Of a stretch of DNA of 59,285 nt, positions 43,712 through 52,732 are shown one piece after another. The stretch's first letter is position 1. Each line of letters opens with the position of its first letter. The stretch comes from Undibacterium hunanense (GTDB lineage: Bacteria; Pseudomonadota; Gammaproteobacteria; Burkholderiales; Burkholderiaceae_D), in assembly GCF_014284335.1 (NCBI RefSeq), contig NZ_JACOGF010000023.1, positions 1 through 59,285 on the forward strand, read 5' to 3'. The notes below the pieces were generated by a model. It did not search any database. It was not told where the DNA came from and saw nothing but the letters and a program-made list of their open reading frames with translations. Both the position numbers and the translations under genes were made by a program.

Positions 43712-44839
43712 ATGACTGACCTTCCAGAAATTGTCCAGAACGGCACCGCCGCAGACGTTGAGGTTGAAATTGATGACCCTAATTTAGGCATTACTCGTCC
43801 ATTTGACCCGGATAAAATTAAAGTTAATACGATCCCGGCGCTAATTGATGGCATTATCAAACGTATTGATTTTAAAGAAATTGACTTGGCACCGGCCTTT
43901 CAACGCAAAGCTAGATTGTGGGATATCGGCCGTAAAAGCAGATTGATCGAATCATTGTTATTAAAAATTCCTTTGCCAGTATTTTATGTGGCATCGGATG
44001 GCGAAGATCGTTGGTCGGTGGTTGACGGTATTCAAAGGATGACGACTATTTATGATTTCGTAAAAAATGTATTTGTCTTGCAAGACTTGGAGTATCTGAC
44101 GAAATTAAATGGATCGACCTTTGAACAATTACCGCGGCCCTTGCAACGCCGGATTGAGGAGACTCAATTGATTATGAATTTAATCCAAGATGGTACTCCT
44201 GAGGAGGTAATGATCAATATTTTCAAGCGAATTAATACTGGTGGTATGGAGTTGACAGCACAAGAAATTCGAAATGCATTGAACAAAGGCGTGGTTCGGG
44301 AGTTTTTGCAAGAAGTTGCCAAGGCAAGAGAATTTTCAACAGCCACAACAAATCCAGTAAATGACACGCGCATGCAGGCGCAAGAGATGGTATTGCGGTT
44401 CTTTGCCTTTTATTTACATCCTTGGCAAGAGTATGCGAGTAAAAATGATGGTTTGGATAAATTTTTGACACAAACAATGCGTGAATTAAATACCCTTTCA
44501 GAAGCAGAAAGGGGTGATCTCGATAAGAAATTCAGACAAGCAATGGATTGTTCGCGCGCTATTTTTGGCGGTGACACTTTTCGTAAGCCGCAAATGGATG
44601 GCCGTAGAAAACCCATTAACAAAGCATTATTTGAAACTTGGAGTGTTAATTTGGCTCATTGCGCGCCAGAGCAACAGGCAGATTTGATTTTAAAAAAAGA
44701 CATACTGATCGATAGTTTCAAACACCTAATGGAAGATGATGAATTTAATACTTCAATTTCATCGTCAACCGCAGCTTCCACTCGAGTTGAAATACGTTTT
44801 TCCAGGGTCGAACAACTAATTAAAGAGACACTAAAATGA
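43712..44839 (+). CDS. DUF262 (ParB/Srx-fold) protein, defence-like
   Basis: A 375-residue protein with the DUF262 fold: FQRKARLWD (Gln64-Arg65), LLKIPLPVFYV, VVDGIQRMTTIYDF (Asp105-Gly-Ile-Gln-Arg109, the DGxQR nucleotide-binding motif) and FKRINTGGMELTAQEIRNA (from about 171). DUF262 is the R-subunit domain of GmrSD restriction enzymes, where it binds and hydrolyses nucleotides. The DUF1524 HNH nuclease that accompanies it in GmrSD is absent. The stop codon overlaps the next start (ATGA). Codon use is clearly AT-richer than in flanking genes, indicating transfer. Likely a sensor or regulatory ATPase/NTPase of the island. Confidence 0.85.
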   Translation: MTDLPEIVQNGTAADVEVEIDDPNLGITRPFDPDKIKVNTIPALIDGIIKRIDFKEIDLAPAFQRKARLWDIGRKSRLIESLLLKIPLPVFYVASDGEDRWSVVDGIQRMTTIYDFVKNVFVLQDLEYLTKLNGSTFEQLPRPLQRRIEETQLIMNLIQDGTPEEVMINIFKRINTGGMELTAQEIRNALNKGVVREFLQEVAKAREFSTATTNPVNDTRMQAQEMVLRFFAFYLHPWQEYASKNDGLDKFLTQTMRELNTLSEAERGDLDKKFRQAMDCSRAIFGGDTFRKPQMDGRRKPINKALFETWSVNLAHCAPEQQADLILKKDILIDSFKHLMEDDEFNTSISSSTAASTRVEIRFSRVEQLIKETLK

Positions 44840-46164
44840 TTTCTGAAATTCGACTTGCCAATTTTAAATGCTTCAAACAACTCTCATTGCCATTGGGGAT
44901 GTTCACGTTGTTGACGGGTTTGAATGGCATGGGTAAAAGCAGTGTTATTCAAAGTATTTTATTAATGCGGCAATCATGGCTTAGTGGAGACTTAAAAACG
45001 GGTCGTTTGGCACTGAATGGTGAGTTGACCGAACTTGGTACAGGTTACGATGTTTTATTTGAGGGGGCAGACGCTGACCAAGTTGGAATTGGCTTAAACG
45101 CGTATACTAAAACCGAAGCTGGCATGTCTTCGAAAATTGCGATAGATTTTTGGTATTCCTATGACCAGAAGTCAGATCGGCTTACTTCAATCTTACCTGA
45201 TATAGCAGTTAACCGTGAGATGAAAAACATACTTTCATCGTCGCATTTTGAAACGGTGCAGGAGTTAATTCAGGATCCGGCCAGTTTAGCTACCCTAAAA
45301 ATTATTGCAAGCACCGAAGAACAGGGATTACTTTGGCAGGGCATTTCACAGCTTCAGGCGCAAGATCAATGGATAAAAGCCGTCGAACGTGAGGCAATAT
45401 CACCATTTGGAGGGCAATTTCACTATGTTTTTGCAGAGCGTTTTGGTCCACGTAAAATGCTCCCACTGTCTGAGACACATGTTAGGGGGGAAAATCTTGG
45501 CTTGCATGGCGAGTATGTATTGCATTTTTTGCTCGAATATGGGAAGAAAATTCTACTTGACCACGATGATCCTCGCTTGTTCTCTAAACCAGAAATTCCT
45601 CGTAGTCTCGAAGCCCAAGTAGATGCGTGGCTGCAAGAAATAAGCCCCGGTAGCCATCTGTCGATTGAGGCAATTAGAAAGGCTGATTCGGTACTGAGTG
45701 GGTTTGAGTTTGATCGGCCTGGTGATATAAAGACACGTGCATTTCGTGCCACCAATGTCGGTTTTGGGCTGAGTTACGTGTTGCCAGTCATAGTAGCACT
45801 GTTGTCGGCCGAAAAAGGTGCTATGGTTTTGTTAGAAAATCCTGAAGCTCATATGCATCCACGAGGTCAAACACGGCTTGGGCAATTAGCTGCTCGTACT
45901 GCTGCTGCGGGTGTGCAAGTGATCATGGAAACGCATAGTGACCATATTATGGATGGTGCGCGAATTGATATCCGTCAAGGAGGCATAGGGAGATTAGCAG
46001 CGGCTCACGCTGCTTTCCACTACTTTGAACGTGAAGGTGCAATGGCGAAAGTAACTAGCCCCAATATAAGCGACGATGGCAGACTTGATAATTGGCCAGC
46101 CGGATTTTTTGATCAACACGATGAAAATTTGATTGAGCTATTGGCACCCAAAACTAAAGGATAA
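44836..46164 (+). CDS. SMC-like AAA ATPase (DUF3696 type)
   Basis: A 442-residue ABC/SMC-type ATPase. EIRLANFKCFKQLSLPLG begins the fold, Walker A is GLNGMGKSS (Lys34, Ser35), and an insert fills the middle. Walker B follows in MVLLENPEAHMHP (Glu334-Asn-Pro-Glu337), preceded by a signature-like NVGFGLSYVLPVI, and ends with QVIMETHSDHIMDG. The C-terminus resembles the DUF3696 extension. Related ATPases act as sensors in several phage-defence systems (for example with DUF4435 or nuclease partners). It overlaps the DUF262 gene by four bases and is followed three bases later by the unknown gene, so the three are one operon. Confidence 0.85.
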   Translation: MISEIRLANFKCFKQLSLPLGMFTLLTGLNGMGKSSVIQSILLMRQSWLSGDLKTGRLALNGELTELGTGYDVLFEGADADQVGIGLNAYTKTEAGMSSKIAIDFWYSYDQKSDRLTSILPDIAVNREMKNILSSSHFETVQELIQDPASLATLKIIASTEEQGLLWQGISQLQAQDQWIKAVEREAISPFGGQFHYVFAERFGPRKMLPLSETHVRGENLGLHGEYVLHFLLEYGKKILLDHDDPRLFSKPEIPRSLEAQVDAWLQEISPGSHLSIEAIRKADSVLSGFEFDRPGDIKTRAFRATNVGFGLSYVLPVIVALLSAEKGAMVLLENPEAHMHPRGQTRLGQLAARTAAAGVQVIMETHSDHIMDGARIDIRQGGIGRLAAAHAAFHYFEREGAMAKVTSPNISDDGRLDNWPAGFFDQHDENLIELLAPKTKG

Positions 46165-46167
46165 GCG

Positions 46168-47109
46168 ATGCGCGAAATGATCTTCAACGAGGCGTCGCTT
46201 ACTCCCGCTTCTTGGACAGTTGAAAAGGCAAAAACGTCATTGGTGAACATGGCGCAAGGCATGATTGCATTAATTGCGAAATTAGGCTTGAGTCAACGAC
46301 TAAGATTGCCGCGTGAAATGCCTGAAATTAAAGTGGCTGGTGACGAATCACTCTATTCATTGTTGGTGATTTTAATACGTAATCCAAACACTAAAGCAGA
46401 GGCTCGTTTCTGGATGGGGCTTGCAACTAAAGCACCTCTGCTTTATGGTCTTCCCGACGATGTTAAAGACCGATTCTTAGGATGCGAGCCTGCGATGGAG
46501 ATTACGACTGATACTAATGCGCTTGTCTTATGCGCAATTCAATGTGCGATTGCAATTTCTTTGCCAACTGTCACTGAGTGGGAGCGCGATCAGCTAACCA
46601 TCAGATTTAAGGAATTATTGTGTGATGGTAGTGTCGAGGATGTGTCTGAAATAATTGATAACTTGGCGGGAACAAAGCAAGCAGAAGGAATTATTTCCAG
46701 ATATGAAGTGCAAGCATCTCATCAATTGACTAGCGCGACATTTTGGGAAAAACGCGCCGAAGTATTCCCCTCGCTTTTGTTTGGACTTGATGTCGAGAGG
46801 CAAATAGCGGATATTGGTGAAAACCAATTTGAAACAATTAAGGGGTGTTTAAGTGATTTGAATATTACAGCAAAAAACTGGCATCAGAATCATGCACTGG
46901 CGTGGGGGCGGAAAGTGACGCAAGAAAGCAATAAAACCATGAACAACCCCAGTTTAGCAAGATTTCGTTATTTCAAAAATCAACATGGTGTTAGTCAATT
47001 ATTTGAGTGGCATGCCCGCTTTGGCAGTTCAGGGCGAATTCATTTATTTCCAAATTTTACTGACCATACGATTGAGATTGGTTATATAGGACCACATTTG
47101 CCACTCTAA
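46168..47109 (+). CDS. Unknown protein, candidate effector of the island
   Basis: A 313-residue soluble protein of no family I recognise. There is no signal peptide or membrane segment. Residues 20-150 look helical; the central part contains HQLTSATFWEKRAEVFPSLLFG; the last 45 residues (LFEWHARFGSSGRIHLFP, then IEIGYIGPHLP) have the strand pattern of a small beta-rich domain with conserved-looking Trp, His and Arg, and appear to be the most functional region. AAAGGATAA stands before the ATG, three bases after the ATPase gene. By position it may be the toxin or nuclease, but this is not shown by sequence. Confidence 0.7.
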   Translation: MREMIFNEASLTPASWTVEKAKTSLVNMAQGMIALIAKLGLSQRLRLPREMPEIKVAGDESLYSLLVILIRNPNTKAEARFWMGLATKAPLLYGLPDDVKDRFLGCEPAMEITTDTNALVLCAIQCAIAISLPTVTEWERDQLTIRFKELLCDGSVEDVSEIIDNLAGTKQAEGIISRYEVQASHQLTSATFWEKRAEVFPSLLFGLDVERQIADIGENQFETIKGCLSDLNITAKNWHQNHALAWGRKVTQESNKTMNNPSLARFRYFKNQHGVSQLFEWHARFGSSGRIHLFPNFTDHTIEIGYIGPHLPL

Positions 47110-47116
47110 TTTGTAG

Positions 47117-47157
47117 GCTGGAAGGCAGGCCAAAGCTGGGAGGTTCGCGAAGCGTTG
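47117..47157. repeat. Right inverted block flanking the three-gene island
   Basis: GCTGGAAGGC (47117-47126) and TCGCGAAGCGTTG (47145-47157) are exact inverse complements of the two blocks at 43478-43487 and 43387-43399. The block begins eight bases after the last gene of the island. It may be a boundary of the transferred unit or one copy of a dispersed intergenic element. Confidence 0.65.
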
Positions 47158-47405
47158 CAACTTCTATATTATATAACTCAGACGCCAATTTTTATTCTAT
47201 AAGCATTATCTCTAGATGTATGCCTCCACCATTTGCCGGCGTGTAAGGCTTTATCCCCAGGTTTTGCGCGTTTGATCTAGATATTTGAGATTGGTTTGGC
47301 AAGTTTAGACATTTTTCGTCCATGAGGTTAATAGCTTCCATCCATGGATTTAAGGATGGATGCAAAAGTATTGGATGTAGATAGACGATATAAGATTGAA
47401 TTAAA
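47158..47405. other. Intergenic region between the island and the tRNA
   Basis: About 250 AT-rich bases without a plausible gene; a reverse frame of 77 codons (47192-47425) runs into the tRNA terminator and is not credible. No copy of the tRNA 3' end was found on the left of the island, so there is no evidence for tRNA-targeted integration. Confidence 0.5.
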
Positions 47406-47446
47406 CAAAAACCCCGCTCAAGCACAAGGCTAAAAGCGGGTTTTTT
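47406..47446 (-). terminator. Terminator of the tRNA gene
   Basis: On the reverse strand ACCCGCT pairs with AGCGGGGT, with a small bulge, around a 14-base loop, followed by TTTTTGTTT. The flanking A-run on the other side means it can also act for rightward transcripts from the island. Confidence 0.75.
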
Positions 47447-47477
47447 GTATCCAGCAGATCGCTCTGCCAGAAAATTC

Positions 47478-47554
47478 TGGTGGTGATAGGTGGACTTGAA
47501 CCACCGACCCCAGCATTATGAGTGCTGTGCTCTAACCAACTGAGCTATATCACC
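47478..47554 (-). tRNA. tRNA-Met (anticodon CAT)
   Basis: A 77-base cloverleaf read on the reverse strand. The acceptor stem GGTGATA pairs with TATCACC, the D arm is AGCTCAGTTGGTTAGAGCA, the anticodon stem CAGCA/TGCTG holds the loop CTCATAA, the T arm GGTGG/CCACC holds TTCAAGT, and CCA is encoded. The anticodon arm closely resembles elongator tRNA-Met; CAT anticodons also occur in tRNA-Ile2 (modified C), which needs a specific check. Confidence 0.9.
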
Positions 47555-47566
47555 AAGAAGCCTGCG

Positions 47567-47595
47567 ATTATGTCAGTTTGGACTTGGGGTGTCAA
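47567..47595 (-). promoter_or_regulatory. Strong sigma-70 promoter of the tRNA gene
   Basis: On the reverse strand TTGACA (47595-47590) and CATAAT (47572-47567) are separated by exactly 17 bases. The predicted transcript starts near 47560, a few bases before the mature tRNA 5' end at 47554. Confidence 0.85.
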
Positions 47596-47805
47596 TACTT
47601 TGGGCCTTATTTTGCTGGAAGTCTCTCCCGTTTTGGCATAAAAAGCAATGGTTTTTGCAGTTTTGTCGGGTTTCTGCCTGGCGTTGGGTGGGGCTTGTTG
47701 CCTGGCTTTGGCTGCGTTGGTGACTTTTTAGTGGCTTTTTTAGTGGTTATTTAGTAGCGGGTTTTTGGCGGTTTAGTGTCTGTATTGCGAAGGTGTGGTG
47801 CTGGC

Positions 47806-48756
47806 TTATATTGTCAACGCCTGCCGCACACTGGCCATGATCTGCGCCTGGGCGTCGGCTGCCAGGCAGTCGATGATGATGCGGTTTGGCATGGATCTTA
47901 ACCAGGTGACCTGGCGTTTGGCCAGTTGGCGGGTGGCGATGATGCCTAGCTCGCGCATTTCTGCCAGGGTGGTTTGTCCATCCAGATAATCCCATGCCTG
48001 GCGGTAACCTACGCAGCGTATGGATGGCAGGTTGGCGTGCAGGTCTGGTCTTTGTTTGAGCGCTTTTACTTCATCAATAAAACCTTGCTTGAGCATGGTG
48101 TCAAAACGCAGGGCGATGCGTTGGTGTAGCACGCTGCGGTCGGATGGTTCCAGTGAGATGGCGTGCATGTCGAACGGTGGGGCGGCGCGTTCCTGTTTGG
48201 CCAGCAGGGCGGACATGGGCTGGCCGGTGATGGCGATGATTTCCAGTGCGCGTTGTATGCGCTGGCTGTCTTGTGGCTTTAGCCTTGCTGCGGTTTCCGG
48301 GTCTAGCGTTGCCAGTCTTGCGTGCAGGCCGCTTATGCCTATGCGGGCGGCTTCGGCATCCAGTTCTGTACGTATGGCGGGGTCGGCACCGGGCAGGTCG
48401 TCCAGGCCATCCATCAGGGCTTTGAAATACATCATGGTGCCACCCACCAGCAGGGGCAGCTTGCCCCTGGCCTGTATGTCGCTGACCAGTCTTTGCGTGT
48501 CTTTGCGAAACTGGGCGACGGAATAGGATTCTGCGGGGTCGATGATGTCGATCAGGTGGTGTGGTACGGCGGCCAGTTCTTCGGCGCTGGGTTTGGCTGT
48601 GCCTATGTTCATGTCGCGGTACACCAGGGCAGAATCAACGGAGATGATTTCTGCCGGATAGTGGCGCGCAATTTCCAGCGCGGCGGCGGTTTTGCCTGAG
48701 GCGGTAGGCCCCATGATGGCTATGACTTTGTTCGTCAGGGTAGTGGTGGTATTCAT
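47806..48756 (-). CDS. miaA: tRNA dimethylallyltransferase
   Basis: A 316-residue enzyme that adds a dimethylallyl group to adenosine 37 of tRNAs reading codons that start with U. P-loop GPTASGKT at residues 16-23, then ISVDSALVYRDMNIGTAKPS, VPHHLIDIIDP, LLVGGTMMYFKALMDGL, DSQRIQRALEI and CVGYRQAWDYLDG, all standard for MiaA. Length is normal. It overlaps the MFS transporter gene upstream by four bases, so mutL, the transporter and miaA are probably one transcript. Confidence 0.96.
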   Translation of the reverse strand: MNTTTTLTNKVIAIMGPTASGKTAAALEIARHYPAEIISVDSALVYRDMNIGTAKPSAEELAAVPHHLIDIIDPAESYSVAQFRKDTQRLVSDIQARGKLPLLVGGTMMYFKALMDGLDDLPGADPAIRTELDAEAARIGISGLHARLATLDPETAARLKPQDSQRIQRALEIIAITGQPMSALLAKQERAAPPFDMHAISLEPSDRSVLHQRIALRFDTMLKQGFIDEVKALKQRPDLHANLPSIRCVGYRQAWDYLDGQTTLAEMRELGIIATRQLAKRQVTWLRSMPNRIIIDCLAADAQAQIMASVRQALTI

Positions 48757-49973
48757 ACGGTGTGTTCTGCCGGGATCATGGCGGGTAAGACGCGTGCCGC
48801 GATAAAGATCAGGCTGCCCATGCTGCAGGCGATAATGGCCAGCGGGTAGACCGTGCCATTATGTGTGCCACCAACGATGGTGCCAACGATAAAGGCCACC
48901 AGCATGTACAGCGCGCCCATCAGCCCCGCAGCAGTGCCAGCCTGTTGCGGAAAAGGCGAGACAGAATTGGATTGCGAAATAGGGAAGTTGATACCATGTG
49001 CGCCCATGGTCATGAACATGACGGGCGGTATCATGGCCCAGTGCTGCATGCCTGCCAGTACCATGGCCAGGAAAATTGCGCCCGCAGCCAAAGACAGGCT
49101 GCTGCCTATGCGCAAGGTGAGTTTGGTGCCAAAGCGCGCATGCAGGCGACGGCACACCACGGTGCCACTTAAGTAACCTGAAACGCCAAAAGCAAAACAA
49201 TAACCAAACCAGCCAGTGGGCAGGGCCAGCACCTTGATCAATACAAACGATGCGCCAGAGATAAACACAAAGATGGACCCATACGACAAGGCCCCCGGCA
49301 AGGCATAGGCCCAAAACAGCGGCGAGCCCAGCACGATGCGGTAATTGCGGGCCAGCCCAGACAGCTCAGTGGCTTTGGGGTCTTTGTATAAATTGGTTTC
49401 TGGCAGGCGGGCAATGACCATGATCAGCAGTGCTGTCGCCAGCAGGGCATGCACCACAAAGGCGGCGCGCCAGCCCAGGTGCACCTGCAAAAATGATCCC
49501 AGTATAGGCCCCAGCAAGGGCGCGGCGGATACCCAACTGCTGGCCTTGGAAATAACCCTGACACTGTCTTGCGGCGCATAGGCATCGCGCACGATAGCCC
49601 GGGCGATGATGACGGCAGAGCAGCAACCCAGTGCCTGCAAGAAGCGCGCAAAGATCAGCATGCCTATGCTTTGTGATGCGCCACACAGCAGGCTGGCCAG
49701 TAAATACAGGCTCAGGCCCGCGATGACGACAGGGCGACGGCCATACCGGTCAGACAACGGGCCTATCACCAGTTGCGCGCCACCAAAGCCTGCCACAAAC
49801 AATGACAGCGTCAGTTGCACGGTGGATGCCGGCACGGCAAACACCGTGGCCAGGCTGGGCAGGGATGCCAGGTACAGGTCGGTGGACAGCGGTTGCAGCA
49901 TCAGGAAGACCGCTATCAGAAAAAATAGCGGCGCTGCCTGAAAGCCGGGTATGGCCTGGGCTGGTTCAGTCAT
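48753..49973 (-). CDS. MFS exporter of the Bcr/CflA drug-resistance family
   Basis: A 406-residue inner-membrane transporter with twelve hydrophobic helices. The QPLSTDLYLASLPSLATVFAV helix, the signature GPLSDRYGRRPVV between helices 2 and 3, RFLQALGCCSAVIIARAIVRD and LGPILGSFLQVHLGWRAAF are typical of Bcr/CflA proton-driven exporters of small drugs. Substrate cannot be predicted. It lies between mutL (43-base gap) and miaA (four-base overlap), an unusual insertion into the mutL-miaA pair. Confidence 0.9.
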   Translation of the reverse strand: MTEPAQAIPGFQAAPLFFLIAVFLMLQPLSTDLYLASLPSLATVFAVPASTVQLTLSLFVAGFGGAQLVIGPLSDRYGRRPVVIAGLSLYLLASLLCGASQSIGMLIFARFLQALGCCSAVIIARAIVRDAYAPQDSVRVISKASSWVSAAPLLGPILGSFLQVHLGWRAAFVVHALLATALLIMVIARLPETNLYKDPKATELSGLARNYRIVLGSPLFWAYALPGALSYGSIFVFISGASFVLIKVLALPTGWFGYCFAFGVSGYLSGTVVCRRLHARFGTKLTLRIGSSLSLAAGAIFLAMVLAGMQHWAMIPPVMFMTMGAHGINFPISQSNSVSPFPQQAGTAAGLMGALYMLVAFIVGTIVGGTHNGTVYPLAIIACSMGSLIFIAARVLPAMIPAEHTV

Positions 49974-50016
49974 GGTGTGGCAGGGTGTTGGTCATGGAGT
50001 CACGGGGCCATGCTTG

Positions 50017-51948
50017 TTACTGACCACGCAAGAACATTTTGTCGAGATCATTCAAGCCTAGTTGTACCCAGGTTGGCCGGCCATGGTTGCACTGGTCTGA
50101 ACGTTCTGTCTGTTCCATCTGGCGCAGCAGGGCATTCATTTCAGGTACGGTCAGGCTGCGGTTGGCGCGCACGGCGGTATGGCAGGCCAGGGTGCCCAGC
50201 AATTCATTGCGTCTGTCTATCAACACGCGTGACCCACCAAATTCGCGCACTTCACGCAAGACATCTCTGGCCAGTGACTGGGCATCGGCATTCTTCAACA
50301 GGGCAGGCACGGCGCGCACCGCCAGGGTAGTTGGGGAGATGGCGGCCATGTCAAAGCCCAGGGCCTTGAGCGTATCCTGATGTTCTTCCACAGTACCGAC
50401 TTCAATCGCATCCGCAAAGAAGGTCACGGGTATCAGCATGGGTTGCACTGGCATGCTGTTTTCATCGAGAGCATTTTTTAGCTGCTCGTACAAAATGCGT
50501 TCATGGGCGGCATGCATGTCGACCAGTACCAGGCCCTTGCTGTTTTGTGCCAGTACATAGACGCCATGCAATTGGGCGAGGGCGAAGCCTAATGGGTAGT
50601 CGTCATCCGGCAGGCTGTTGGCAACTTGATTGGCGGGTGCGAAATTGGCCCCTGCGTAGTTGGCCCCTGTCTCATTGACGCCTGTGCCATTTGCATTGGG
50701 ACGAAAGAAAGCGCCATAGCTTTCCATACTTTGTGTGACGTTACCATTTGGCTGAGGGCGGTAGGGATTTTGGTACGCATTGCCGTAGCCGCTGCCATTG
50801 TTTCCACCTCCGCCACCGGCATAGGGCGATGGATTGGCAAATTGTGCTGAAAAAGTGGTTTGTTCGCCGGATACCCACGCATTTCCTGTGCCGGATGGCG
50901 TTGCGATGCCAGAGCCAGCAGACATGGGGCCGGGGACAGTGCCAAATGAGGTCGCCGATGTGTGCGCCAGTGCCCGGCTGACTGCATGAAACACAAACTG
51001 ATGCACGGACCGGCTATCACGGAAGCGTACTTCTATCTTGGATGGATGCACGTTCACATCCACCAGCGCCGGGTCCAGATCCAGCCCCAATACATAGGAT
51101 GGATAACGATCGCCGTGCAAAACGTCTTGATACGCAGCGCGCACGGCATGGGTCAGCAACTTGTCGCGTACAAAACGGCCATTGACGTAAAAGAATTGGG
51201 CATCGGCGCGTGCCTTGGATGCTGTTGGCAAGCCAACAAAACCATGTATGCGCAAGGGGCCAGCACTTTCATCGAGCGACAGGCGGGCATTTGAGAACGC
51301 TTCGCCCAATATCTGCGCGCTGCGCTTGTCGATGGCGCTGACATTCCAGTGGTCGACGGCCTTGCCATTATGGCTTAATGAAAACGAAACATCGGGCCTT
51401 GCCAGGGCAATGCGGCGCACGATTTCTGCGCAATGTCCAAATTCTGTCTGTTCCGACTTTAAAAACTTTCGTCTGGCCGGGGTGTTGTAATACAGGTCTT
51501 GCACATCCACGGTCGTGCCTTGTGCGCCGGATGCAGGTGAGACCTTGCCGTTTTCTATTTGCCAGGCATGTGGGGCATCGGCCGTGCGGGTGGTCAGCGT
51601 CAGCAATGATACCGAAGCGATGGAGGCTAAAGCTTCGCCACGGAAACCCAGGGTAGCCACATGTTCGAGTTCATCCAGACTGGCGATTTTGGAGGTGGCA
51701 TGGCGGGCCACCGCCAGCGTCAACTGGTCTGGCGGGATGCCACGGCCATTGTCGGTAATGGCAATACGCTTGACGCCGCCTTCTTCAAGACGGATGACGA
51801 TATTGCTGGCACCGGCATCAAGGGCGTTTTCCAATATCTCTTTGACAACGGCAGACGGCCTTTCCACAACTTCGCCTGCGGCGATCTGGGAAATCAGATT
51901 GTCCGGCAGTGCCAGTATGGGGCGATAAGTAGCAGAGTTAGAATTCAT
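50017..51948 (-). CDS. mutL: DNA mismatch repair protein MutL, endonuclease type
   Basis: A 643-residue MutL. The GHKL ATPase begins LPDNLISQIAAGEVVERPSAVVKE, with ENALDAGA, ITDNGRGIP and GFRGEALASI, and the transducer domain holds NGRFVRDKLL and DVNVHPSKIEVRF. A Gly/Asn/Tyr-rich linker spans about 345-440. The C-terminal domain has DMHAAHERILYE, matching the D(Q/M)HAxxExxxxE metal motif, plus ACHTAVRA and CNHGRP, so intrinsic nicking activity is expected, unlike Escherichia coli MutL. ATG at 51948 is chosen because homology begins there; the frame is open to 52101. The divergent dedA-type gene begins 84 bases away. Confidence 0.95.
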   Translation of the reverse strand: MNSNSATYRPILALPDNLISQIAAGEVVERPSAVVKEILENALDAGASNIVIRLEEGGVKRIAITDNGRGIPPDQLTLAVARHATSKIASLDELEHVATLGFRGEALASIASVSLLTLTTRTADAPHAWQIENGKVSPASGAQGTTVDVQDLYYNTPARRKFLKSEQTEFGHCAEIVRRIALARPDVSFSLSHNGKAVDHWNVSAIDKRSAQILGEAFSNARLSLDESAGPLRIHGFVGLPTASKARADAQFFYVNGRFVRDKLLTHAVRAAYQDVLHGDRYPSYVLGLDLDPALVDVNVHPSKIEVRFRDSRSVHQFVFHAVSRALAHTSATSFGTVPGPMSAGSGIATPSGTGNAWVSGEQTTFSAQFANPSPYAGGGGGNNGSGYGNAYQNPYRPQPNGNVTQSMESYGAFFRPNANGTGVNETGANYAGANFAPANQVANSLPDDDYPLGFALAQLHGVYVLAQNSKGLVLVDMHAAHERILYEQLKNALDENSMPVQPMLIPVTFFADAIEVGTVEEHQDTLKALGFDMAAISPTTLAVRAVPALLKNADAQSLARDVLREVREFGGSRVLIDRRNELLGTLACHTAVRANRSLTVPEMNALLRQMEQTERSDQCNHGRPTWVQLGLNDLDKMFLRGQ

Positions 51949-52032
51949 GACATGATTATACCTGTCAGTGCGTCTCAGACATTGCGGTCTGGTGTATGAT
52001 TGCGGCGGCTTCGTATTGACCCTGGGATAATA

Positions 52033-52680
52033 ATGGATTTTATGCAACTCCTCGACATGATTCTGCATGTCGATAAAATGCTGGGCACTGTCATTCAGCA
52101 ATATGGCACCCTTGTTTATTTTGTGTTGTTTGCCATCGTGTTTTGCGAAACGGCATTTGTGATCTTCCCTTTCCTGCCGGGGGATTCCCTGCTGTTTATT
52201 GCCGGTACATTTTGTGCCACCGGGTCGATGAATGTATGGTTATTGATCACTTTGCTGGTGATCGCTTCGATTACTGGTAACTCTATCAATTACTGGATAG
52301 GCAGTATGATCGGTCACAAGGTGCTGGAAAAAGACTATCGCTGGATAGATCGCAAGGCGCTGATGAAGACCCATGAATTCTATGAAAAACATGGCGGCAA
52401 AACCGTGGTGCTGGCGCGCTTCATTCCACTGGTCCGTACTTTCGCGCCATTTGTGGCAGGTATCTCGGACATGACACACAAAACCTTCCAGCTATATAAC
52501 GTGCTGGGAGCCTTGCTGTGGGTATTCAGCGTGGTGCTGTCTGGTTATTTCTTTGGTAACATCCCGTTCATACGCGATCACCTGAACGCGATTGTCCTGA
52601 TCGGTGTTGGTGCTGCCGTGGTACCTGTTGTGCTGGGTGCATTGTGGAAGCTGTTTCAGAGCACGCGCAAAACCAGCTAA
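52033..52680 (+). CDS. DedA family membrane protein
   Basis: A 215-residue inner-membrane protein of the DedA/VTT family, thought to flip phospholipids or undecaprenyl phosphate. It shows FVIFPFLPGDSLLFIAGTFCATG, a GNSINYWIG segment, KHGGKTVVLARFIPLVRTFAPFVAGIS (the family basic motif) and a final helix pair. The ATG at 52033 is preferred; an in-frame start at 52000 would add eleven residues without membrane character. It diverges from mutL. Confidence 0.92.
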   Translation: MDFMQLLDMILHVDKMLGTVIQQYGTLVYFVLFAIVFCETAFVIFPFLPGDSLLFIAGTFCATGSMNVWLLITLLVIASITGNSINYWIGSMIGHKVLEKDYRWIDRKALMKTHEFYEKHGGKTVVLARFIPLVRTFAPFVAGISDMTHKTFQLYNVLGALLWVFSVVLSGYFFGNIPFIRDHLNAIVLIGVGAAVVPVVLGALWKLFQSTRKTS

Positions 52681-52732
52681 TCTGTTTTACTTTTGCTTGA
52701 CTGTAGCTTCACTTCGCTAGGGGCATGATGTA

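Noticed and set aside
43712..44839. A complete GmrSD restriction enzyme
   Set aside because: Only the DUF262 part is present; neither this protein nor its neighbours show the DUF1524 HNH nuclease motif.
43387..47554. Integration of the island into the tRNA gene
   Set aside because: No integrase gene and no second copy of the tRNA 3' end was found on the left side.
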